From NCBI GenBank assembly GCA_021841795.1, contig JAKCDN010000174.1, forward strand, positions 1 to 6,675: a stretch of 6,675 bases of DNA, written 5' to 3'. A program made the translations under genes and the position numbers. This document shows positions 1-4,846 of the stretch, in pieces; positions within the stretch are counted from its first letter, which is position 1, and each line of letters opens with the position of its first letter. This DNA comes from Acidobacteriota bacterium. GTDB lineage: Bacteria > Acidobacteriota > Terriglobia > Terriglobales > Acidobacteriaceae. Under the pieces are notes generated by a model. The model was not told where the DNA came from and ran no database searches. It worked only from the letters and a program-made list of their open reading frames with translations.

Positions 1-942
1 GAAGCCTTTCTGCCCGACAAGCCGCGAGACAATGCCGACCACCGGGGTCGCATCGGGAGTCTTTTCCAGGCCAAAGGCGTGCAGCAGATCGGCGCGGCAG
101 ATGCGTTTCCCATCCAGACGATCGGCCGAGTAGTGCGCAGCCAGATGGCCATCCGCGGCAGGATTCCAGAGCGTGTAGTCTACGCCGTTGAGAATGCCGT
201 GCAGATCGGCGGCACGCTTGTGCAGGACGCCTTCCAACTGCTCCCCGAACTCCGCCGTTTGAATCTCCTCGGCGTATTTATGGCTAACGGTGGTGAGCAG
301 ATCGGAGAAGACAACACCGCCCTTCAAAAAGTTGAAGCGGTCGAACTGCTCCACCTTGTCCATGGTGAACACATCCCAGGGAAAAAGCAGCAGCTCCGTG
401 GTATGCGGGGGAAACTTTCCCTGGTATGCGGCGTTGTGGATTGTGAGCACGGTGGCCAGGTTACGCAGGAGGGGATCGGCGGCGTAAGTTGAGCGCAGAT
501 AGACGGGAATGAGGGCAGCCTGCCAGTCGTGCACGTGCATGACATCGGGAACGCCAAGCAGCTTTACGGACTCGATGACAGCGCGGCAAAAAAGGGCGAA
601 GCGCTCGGCGTTGTCAGGATACTCGCCACCGGCCGCGCCATAAAGCTCGGCACGATCGAAGAACTCGGGACAATCGATGAAGTAGTACTGCACACCGTCG
701 CGCCGGCCGCCGTCCACCACGCCGGCAAAGCGATTGAAGTAACGGAAAGGGATGGTGATCGACCGTAGCGCGTACCTGGGCTCGTCGTCGATGTACTTTC
801 TCACGCGCGCGTAGAACGGCAGAAAAACCGAGACCTCGTGTCCCAGCCTGACCAGTTCACGGGGCAGCGCGCCCACCACGTCTGCCAGCCCGCCGGACTT
901 GGCCAGCGGTGCGCTTTCCGATGCAGCAAAAACGATCTTCAT
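1..942 (-). CDS. glgA: Glycogen synthase GlgA (GT5), N-terminal 314 residues, cut by window edge
   Basis: Transfers glucose from ADP-glucose to the non-reducing end of a growing alpha-1,4-glucan in cytoplasmic glycogen synthesis. The frame is open from ATG at 942 down to base 1 (314 codons). Visible family marks are the N-terminal MKIVFAASE with the nucleotide-sugar loop KSGGL at residues 15-19 (family KTGGL), HVHDW at 136-140, TIHNAAYQG at 167-175, LKGGV at 206-210, TTVSHKYAEEI at 217-227, GILNGVD at 249-255, and SRLVGQKGF at 306-314. Arg307 and Lys312 of that last motif match the catalytic Arg/Lys of the second Rossmann domain. GlgA proteins are usually near 480 residues, so most of the C-terminal ADP-glucose-binding domain lies outside the window. 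The start is supported by GGGAG 8 nt upstream. No other glycogen gene is visible, and threonine aldolase lies 228 bases upstream on the same strand. The alternative, a starch-synthase-like GT5 enzyme, is the same family. Confidence 0.95.
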   Translation of the reverse strand, partial: MKIVFAASESAPLAKSGGLADVVGALPRELVRLGHEVSVFLPFYARVRKYIDDEPRYALRSITIPFRYFNRFAGVVDGGRRDGVQYYFIDCPEFFDRAELYGAAGGEYPDNAERFALFCRAVIESVKLLGVPDVMHVHDWQAALIPVYLRSTYAADPLLRNLATVLTIHNAAYQGKFPPHTTELLLFPWDVFTMDKVEQFDRFNFLKGGVVFSDLLTTVSHKYAEEIQTAEFGEQLEGVLHKRAADLHGILNGVDYTLWNPAADGHLAAHYSADRLDGKRICRADLLHAFGLEKTPDATPVVGIVSRLVGQKGF

Positions 943-950
943 CCGGCAAT

Positions 951-955
951 CTCCC
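951..955 (-). promoter_or_regulatory. Ribosome binding site of glgA
   Basis: On the minus strand GGGAG (continuing as GGGAGAT) lies 8 nt before the ATG at 942. It supports that start, which also gives the canonical MKIVFAASE N-terminus. Confidence 0.7.
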
Positions 956-1009
956 GTGGCGTGATCAAAGGGCCAGTCTACTACGAAGGATCAGCAAAAG
1001 GAGGGCGCT

Positions 1010-1020
1010 CCGATCGGTTT
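1010..1020 (-). repeat. Copy 1 of an 11-mer shared by two upstream regions
   Basis: The minus strand reads AAACCGATCGG about 68 bases before the glgA start. The core CCGATCGG is palindromic. The same 11-mer occurs in the spacer before the threonine aldolase gene (2322-2332), and I saw no other copy of the core in the window. A role as a protein-binding site is inference only. Confidence 0.4.
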
Positions 1021-1170
1021 CAAACCCAACTTCACGAAACGAAGAAGAACCGGACGCGCCGGCACGGGGTGAATCGCGTGCGCGGCGGCGCGGCACCCGA
1101 GCAGCGGAACATGCGCAGCGAAGCGGCGTACGCTTGCGGCGCAAGGAAGCAGGAACCGACGAGCAGGCGC

Positions 1171-2232
1171 TTACTTTGCGCCGCGCACATTGACTGGCGA
1201 TACGATCTCTTCCGTGAGTACCGCGGCGGCTTCAATACACTGCGCGCGGGTCACATCGCGATGGGTCACAAGGCGAATCGCATCCGGCCCAAAGGCGTTG
1301 GCGAGTACACCGCGAGCTTTGAGCCGCGCCACCAGATCCGAAGCTCCGCGGCCCGCCTGCAGGCGGAAGATGACGATGTTGGTTTCAACCGAAGCAAGAT
1401 CGATAGCCACGCCATCAATCAAGGCCAGCGCATCGGCAAGCAGGCGCGCATGGGCATGATCCGCGGCCAGGCACTTCGGGCCGTCTTCCAGTGCGACCAG
1501 GCCGGCCGCGGCCAGGACGCCGGCCTGCCGCATGCCGCCGCCCATCGATTTGCGCAGCAGCCGGGCACGCGCCATCTTTTCCGCAGCGCCAACAAGCATC
1601 GACCCCACGGGCGCGCCAAGTCCCTTGGAAAGGCAGAACATGACGGTATCAAAGCCGCGTGTGAGCGTCTTGACATCCACTCCCAGCGCAACGGCGGCGT
1701 TGAAGATGCGGGCTCCATCCAGGTGCAGGGGGAGCTTGCGCTCGTGCGCGCCTTCCCAAATCTCCTGGAGCACATCCAGACGCGAGCAACGTCCGCCGGC
1801 GAGGTTGGCGGTGTTCTCAATCTCGATGAGCCCGGTGGGCGCACGAAAGGGGCCGACGGGAGTGATGGCAGGCTCGATATCCTTCCAGCGCAGAACGCCG
1901 CCCTCGCCCGGCACGGCGCGGATGAGGCAGCCGGAGAAGACAGCCGTGGTTGCCATCTCGAAGTCAAGGATGTGCGCACGCGACTCGGCAATGACCTCCT
2001 GCCCCGGCAGGGTGAGCAGGCGGATGGCAATCTGATTGCCCATGGTGCCCGTGGGCACAAACAGCGCAGCCTCGCGGCCGAAGATTTCCGCGGCGCGCCG
2101 CTCGATCAGATTCACGGTTGGGTCTTCGCCATAGACGTCGTCGCCGACTTCGGCAGCGGCCATGGCGGCGCGCATGGCGGGCGACGGTCTGGTTACGGTG
2201 TCGGAGCGTAGATCAATCATTGTCGTCTTCAT
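1171..2232 (-). CDS. ltaE: L-threonine aldolase (low-specificity type, PLP-dependent, fold type I)
   Basis: Cleaves L-threonine or L-allo-threonine to glycine and acetaldehyde in the cytoplasm. The 353 residues cover the full family length (E. coli LtaE is about 333) and align with it along their length. Key residues are Ser10 in MIDLRSDTVTRP, GDDVYGEDPTVN at 30-41, PTGTMGNQIA at 60-69, His87 (expected to stack on the PLP ring), HLDGARIFNA at 170-179 with Asp172 and Arg175, the Schiff-base lysine Lys203 in CLSKGLGAPVGS, GGGMRQAG at 231-238, and Arg320 in RLVTH. All the catalytic positions I know of are present, so it should be active. Start choice is uncertain. ATG 2232 gives MKTT before the usual N-terminus, and ATG 2220 would begin exactly at MIDLRSD. 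Neither has a strong Shine-Dalgarno, since AGGA at 2251-2254 is too far away. The upstream secreted-protein gene ends 111 bases away. A specificity for allo-threonine or beta-hydroxy amino acids cannot be read from the sequence. Confidence 0.93.
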   Translation of the reverse strand: MKTTMIDLRSDTVTRPSPAMRAAMAAAEVGDDVYGEDPTVNLIERRAAEIFGREAALFVPTGTMGNQIAIRLLTLPGQEVIAESRAHILDFEMATTAVFSGCLIRAVPGEGGVLRWKDIEPAITPVGPFRAPTGLIEIENTANLAGGRCSRLDVLQEIWEGAHERKLPLHLDGARIFNAAVALGVDVKTLTRGFDTVMFCLSKGLGAPVGSMLVGAAEKMARARLLRKSMGGGMRQAGVLAAAGLVALEDGPKCLAADHAHARLLADALALIDGVAIDLASVETNIVIFRLQAGRGASDLVARLKARGVLANAFGPDAIRLVTHRDVTRAQCIEAAAVLTEEIVSPVNVRGAK

Positions 2233-2319
2233 CGCGGCCGGTATCGAGCGTCCTGGTGGAACCTGCGGCCTGTCATCCGCGGCGGTTAAGAGCCAGCAGC
2301 CAGAGACTGGGCGCCAGCC

Positions 2320-2332
2320 AACCGATCGGTTT
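2320..2332 (-). repeat. Palindrome AACCGATCGGTT containing copy 2 of the shared 11-mer
   Basis: Bases 2320-2331 form a perfect 12-bp palindrome. The minus-strand 11-mer AAACCGATCGG spans 2332-2322. It lies about 90 bases before the threonine aldolase start and just past the stop of the secreted-protein gene (2344). Copy 1 is before glgA. It is too short for a terminator stem (4 bp if folded with a GATC loop) and has no T-run after it. Confidence 0.4.
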
Positions 2333-2343
2333 GTTCCCTGTTG

Positions 2344-3336
2344 CTAGGGAATCTTTGCCATGGGCAGTTCCATGATCGCAGTGCGCTTGCCGTCCTTGTC
2401 GGCATAGGCCCAGAGGCCGTGGAAGTTGGCGCGGATGCCGGGCTGCACCTTGAGGAATGCGCTGAGCACCGCCGTTGCTTCCGTGCGCAGCGCGGCCGGA
2501 TCGGTAACGCCGGTGGATTCATACACGACGCCGAGATCGGCTTCGTGCAGCGCAGGATCAAGACCCACTTCCTCGATTTTCCAGGTGCGATCACCGTCGG
2601 GCAGCGCGAGGGGAAGCGCCTTCGGCGGCTGGGGCACGATCAGTTCCTGCTCCTGGTGCAGCTTTTCAAGATTCGGCGAAGTGAGAAAGTCAACCGGCAA
2701 CAGCAAATAGCGTGCCGCATCGTAGCTGAACCAGGCACTCCATGGATCGGTCTTGGCCAACTCGCGCCCACGCACCCAGTACCAGTCGCCGTCGTGGCCG
2801 CTGAAGACGCCGGGGCGAAGAGTGATCCCGGCCAGTTTCCATGCAGTCGCAGCGCTGTCAAAGGCCAGGACTACCCCCATCTGCCCGGCCATGGGCGCAC
2901 CGCCGGCATCCACGAGCGCCAGAGCGTAACGGCCAGGCGGCAGCGCACTCATGTTGATGGTGACGGTGAGCGATCCCGAGGCATTGGTGCAAAAGAACTG
3001 GGTATCCTGGGAGGCGGACTGGTCGCCGGCGTCGAGCAGGTAGAGATTCCGCAACTGGAACTGTCCGCCTTTAACCAGAGGCGCGGCCTGCTCCACCGCG
3101 GCGCGGATTCCGTCCCACTGCGAGGCTTCCTGCGGCAGCAACAGGGACTGGAGGGTGGACTCATCCTGGGCGATTACAGCGCCAGCCACCTTGGTCACAA
3201 CAGACGAAAGGGCATCACGATCCAAGGAGCCCAGTTCAGCTCCGGAGATGCAGTTTGCCGCCCGGCTGATCCACGGTGTCAACAGGAAGGCCAGAAAGAC
3301 TGGAAACATCCACCGCACGCGCAATCGAAACCTCAT
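2344..3336 (-). CDS. Secreted or periplasmic protein of unknown function, 330 residues
   Basis: I do not recognise a named family. The N-terminus MRFRLRVRWMFPVFLAFLL then TPWISRA is a classic Sec signal peptide: a basic n-region, a hydrophobic core at about 10-22, and a likely signal peptidase I site after SRA (residue 26). It is not a lipobox. The mature part has just two cysteines, Cys29 and Cys116, which could form a disulfide. Residues 38-90 look helical (repeated Ala/Val/Leu and Gln/Glu). Residues 94-175 look beta-rich and are followed by the aromatic stretch DGDWYWVRGRE (182-192) and PWSAWFSYDAARYLL (198-212). A proline-rich linker (QPPKALPLALP, 236-246) precedes an alpha/beta C-terminal part. 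The start at 3336 has GAGG only 2 nt upstream, so ATG 3309 is an alternative, but it would lose the charged n-region. It diverges from the STN-domain gene and precedes threonine aldolase. The style resembles acidobacterial hypothetical proteins (inference). Confidence 0.8.
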   Translation of the reverse strand: MRFRLRVRWMFPVFLAFLLTPWISRAANCISGAELGSLDRDALSSVVTKVAGAVIAQDESTLQSLLLPQEASQWDGIRAAVEQAAPLVKGGQFQLRNLYLLDAGDQSASQDTQFFCTNASGSLTVTINMSALPPGRYALALVDAGGAPMAGQMGVVLAFDSAATAWKLAGITLRPGVFSGHDGDWYWVRGRELAKTDPWSAWFSYDAARYLLLPVDFLTSPNLEKLHQEQELIVPQPPKALPLALPDGDRTWKIEEVGLDPALHEADLGVVYESTGVTDPAALRTEATAVLSAFLKVQPGIRANFHGLWAYADKDGKRTAIMELPMAKIP

Positions 3337-3463
3337 CCCCTCGCCCCGAAGATCTTAACGATTTGACGGTGGCCCACCCGGATCGGCGAGCGTCAACCGG
3401 CCACTGCTAGTCTAGTACAGTGAGCGGGCAGGAGACGCGTTGCGGCGCACCGTGCCCCTGCCG

Positions 3464-3469
3464 AAGGAG
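3464..3469 (+). promoter_or_regulatory. Ribosome binding site that decides the STN-protein start
   Basis: AAGGAG is 9 nt before ATG 3479 and only 3 nt before ATG 3473. This favours 3479 over 3473. An upstream in-frame TTG at 3440 has GGAG 5 nt before it (3431-3434) and would add 13 residues, so it remains possible but less likely. Confidence 0.6.
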
Positions 3470-3478
3470 CCAATGCCC

Positions 3479-4303
3479 ATGCTAATTCGCGGCGTGCAGC
3501 CCAAGGAAAGCCGGCACAGCGCCCGCTTGCGGAAGGGGCCGCGCGCCGCTTTGGGTCTACGAACCACGGCTCTTTCCGTCCCAGTTTTTGTGCTGGCAGC
3601 GCAACTACTTGCCGGAATGGCACTTGCGGGCCAAAAACCGGCACCTTCGACTCCGGCCGATGCTACGACACATGCAGCCGCACACTCGACAACGCATCGA
3701 CGGAAGAAAACTGCCGTCAAGAAGCCCGCCCCGGCACCGGTTCCGCCTGCTGCGCCGGTTACACCTCCGGCACCTCCACTGCCAAACTGGCCAGCCAACA
3801 AGAAGCCAAACGATGCCAACGTGACCTGGGATAGCCACGGCCTGTTGATTCAGGCTTCGAACTCGAGTCTGGACCAGATTCTCAGGGACGTCGCGCTGAA
3901 AACCGGCGCGACGATTGAGGGTATGGGGGCCGACGAGCGCATCTTCGGGAGTTACGGTCCAGGCCCGGCGCGCGATGTGCTGAACCAACTCCTCGACGGC
4001 ACTGGCTACAACATTCTCATGGTCGGCGATCAGGGAGGCGACACGCCGCTGCGGATTGTTTTGAGCGGCCGCCCCACAGGCGCAGCAGCCGCGTCCGGCG
4101 GTAGCAACACCGGCAATGACGGCAATTCGGAGAACGATCAGGAGTCGGGACAAACAGCCTCTCCGGCGGCATCGCCCTCACCCAATCCGAACCCGGTGGC
4201 GCCGGCCGTACCGGTGCGTACGCCACAGCAGATGTTCGAGTACCGGCAGCAGATGATACAGCTGCGGCAGCAGCAGGAAAGCCCGCAGAGTCAACCTAAC
4301 TGA
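3479..4303 (+). CDS. Exported STN-domain (secretin/TonB N-terminal-like) protein with low-complexity linkers
   Basis: Exact role unknown. From ATG 3479 the protein has 274 residues. A long basic n-region (residues 4-28) precedes a hydrophobic segment at about 31-50 that ends in ALA, giving either signal peptidase I cleavage after residue 50 or an uncleaved inner-membrane anchor. Residues 52-108 are a Pro/Ala/Thr/His/Lys-rich linker with the basic patch HRRKKTAVKKP (73-83). Residues 113-197 form one compact domain: VTWDSHGLLIQASNSSLDQI, then LRDVALKTGATIEGM, GSYGPGPARDVLNQLLDGTG and LRIVL. This pattern of a helix, 'G-x-x-x-E-G', and 'G-P-x-x-x-V-L-x-x-L-L-x-G-T-G' is typical of STN modules in secretins, TonB receptors and FecR-like proteins. 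Residues 200-245 are a Gly/Ser/Asn/Pro-rich linker, and 246-274 a Gln-rich probable helix (RTPQQMFEYRQQMIQLRQQQ). No secretin barrel, TonB plug or FecR partner is visible, so it is a stand-alone periplasmic STN protein. The small membrane-protein gene is convergent downstream. Confidence 0.85.
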   Translation: MLIRGVQPKESRHSARLRKGPRAALGLRTTALSVPVFVLAAQLLAGMALAGQKPAPSTPADATTHAAAHSTTHRRKKTAVKKPAPAPVPPAAPVTPPAPPLPNWPANKKPNDANVTWDSHGLLIQASNSSLDQILRDVALKTGATIEGMGADERIFGSYGPGPARDVLNQLLDGTGYNILMVGDQGGDTPLRIVLSGRPTGAAAASGGSNTGNDGNSENDQESGQTASPAASPSPNPNPVAPAVPVRTPQQMFEYRQQMIQLRQQQESPQSQPN

Positions 4304-4423
4304 GAATGGGCGGGAGAACGGACGGCCAAGCGAACCGAGATGGGCCGGGAGAAATGCCTGCAACGGCTTCTGAGGATATTTGCCAGCGCGGAAGGAAACC
4401 TGCACGGGCAACACAGCGGGGCG

Positions 4424-4451
4424 CAAGAAACGCGGCAAGGCGAGAGCCGCG
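4424..4451 (-). terminator. Intrinsic terminator of the small membrane-protein gene
   Basis: On the minus strand, 8 bases after the stop codon at 4460, CGCGGC (4451-4446) can pair perfectly with GCCGCG (4436-4431) across a 9-base loop. TTTCTTG follows at once (4430-4424). A GC stem followed by a T-rich tract in this position fits a rho-independent terminator. The stem is only 6 bp. On the plus strand the T-tract would be on the wrong side, so it would not stop transcripts of the STN gene efficiently. Confidence 0.6.
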
Positions 4452-4459
4452 GTTGCGGT

Positions 4460-4621
4460 TCAAGAGAGGCGCACAACCTGAGGTTGCGGCTTGACCAGCG
4501 GTTGCCGTAGCTGGGGGGCGCGCATCAATGCGAAACCAGCCCGCAGAATCGCATAAGCGGCCAGAATGCCAAACGCCAGTGCCCCCACCGACGCCAGAAT
4601 CAACATCAACAAGTCCAGCAT
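4460..4621 (-). CDS. Small single-pass membrane protein, 53 residues, function unknown
   Basis: The protein begins MLDLLMLILASVGALAFGIL and continues AAYAILRAGFALMRA, so it is one hydrophobic helix at about residues 2-26 that includes small residues (Ala/Gly). A basic, proline-rich tail follows (RAPQLRQPLVKPQPQVVRLS, 34-53). The positive tail predicts an N-out, C-in orientation in the inner membrane. ATG 4621 has AGGA 8 nt upstream (4633-4630). ATG 4630 would add MAN but would have AGG touching it, and the frame opens further to 4690 without any better start. The start context, hydrophobic pattern and adjacent terminator support a real gene over chance. I recall similar small proteins in acidobacterial genomes, but this is from memory and unchecked. 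It is divergent from uvrA and convergent with the STN gene. Confidence 0.62.
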   Translation of the reverse strand: MLDLLMLILASVGALAFGILAAYAILRAGFALMRAPQLRQPLVKPQPQVVRLS

Positions 4622-4629
4622 GTTTGCCA

Positions 4630-4633
4630 TCCT
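4630..4633 (-). promoter_or_regulatory. Ribosome binding site of the small membrane-protein gene
   Basis: Minus-strand AGGA lies 8 nt before ATG 4621. It overlaps the competing ATG at 4630, which is why the later start is preferred. Confidence 0.5.
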
Positions 4634-4740
4634 ATACGACTGAGAACAAATCCTGTCCGAAGCCCAGGTCGCGATGGACACGCGCCTCACCGTAACCGGT
4701 CAACCTGAGTCTATGCGATTCGCGGGAAAACCGCGCCGCG

Positions 4741-4770
4741 TTGACCCTCATTTCTATTGGCAAATAGAAT
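4741..4770 (+). promoter_or_regulatory. Putative sigma-70-type promoter of uvrA
   Basis: TTGACC (4741-4746, 5 of 6 to the -35 consensus) and TAGAAT (4765-4770, 5 of 6 to the -10 consensus) are separated by 18 bases. Transcription would start near 4777 and give a leader of about 70 bases before uvrA ATG 4847. The boxes are seen directly; promoter activity is inferred. Confidence 0.55.
4752..4769. promoter_or_regulatory. Operator-like inverted repeat overlapping the uvrA -10 box
   Basis: TTCTATT (4752-4758) and AATAGAA (4763-4769) are perfect 7-bp inverted arms around GGCA. The AT-rich element stands out from its GC-rich surroundings. It covers the end of the promoter spacer and nearly all of the -10 box, the usual place for a repressor site. 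It does not match the E. coli LexA box (CTG-N10-CAG) or the Bacillus type (GAAC-N4-GTTC), so the binding protein is unknown. Confidence 0.5.
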
Positions 4771-4846
4771 ACCTCCAGTAGCTTCGTTTTGCGGTGCACG
4801 GCGCCGCAAAACGTCACGGAACCCGCCGTCAGCCTTCAACCAAGTC

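Noticed and set aside
1133..1145. CTTGCG-G-CGCAAG hairpin about 26 bases after the threonine aldolase stop, considered as a terminator
   Set aside because: The loop would be too small unless the stem is cut to 4 bp, and no T-run follows on the minus strand. Other GC-rich pairings in 1040-1100 are equally weak.
943..1170. Possible small RNA or small gene in the 228-base spacer between threonine aldolase and glgA
   Set aside because: Only shadow-like Arg-rich frames are present, with no paired promoter and terminator. Apart from the glgA ribosome site and the shared 11-mer I see nothing in it.
838..2211. Open plus-strand frame of 457 codons opposite glgA's start and the threonine aldolase gene
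   Set aside because: It is in codon register with the threonine aldolase frame, so it stays open simply because that gene avoids TTA, CTA and TCA codons. Its translation is Gly/Ala/Arg/His-rich with no recognisable motif, while the minus-strand protein has every aldolase landmark.
2341..3366. Open plus-strand frame of 341 codons opposite the secreted-protein gene
   Set aside because: It is also in exact antisense register with the minus-strand gene. That strand has a proper signal peptide and balanced composition; the plus-strand translation has neither.
3363..3422. TTGACG/CGTCAA inverted pair, CTAG-T-CTAG and CACTG-N11-CAGTG in the divergent spacer
   Set aside because: The TTGACG hexamers lack a -10 box at proper spacing on either strand, and the other repeats have arms of only 4-5 bp. 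None can be separated from chance here.
4306..4494. Plus-strand frame of 62 codons after the STN gene
   Set aside because: It is Arg/Gly-rich and low in hydrophobic residues, has no ribosome site, and overlaps the terminator and tail of the convergent small membrane-protein gene.
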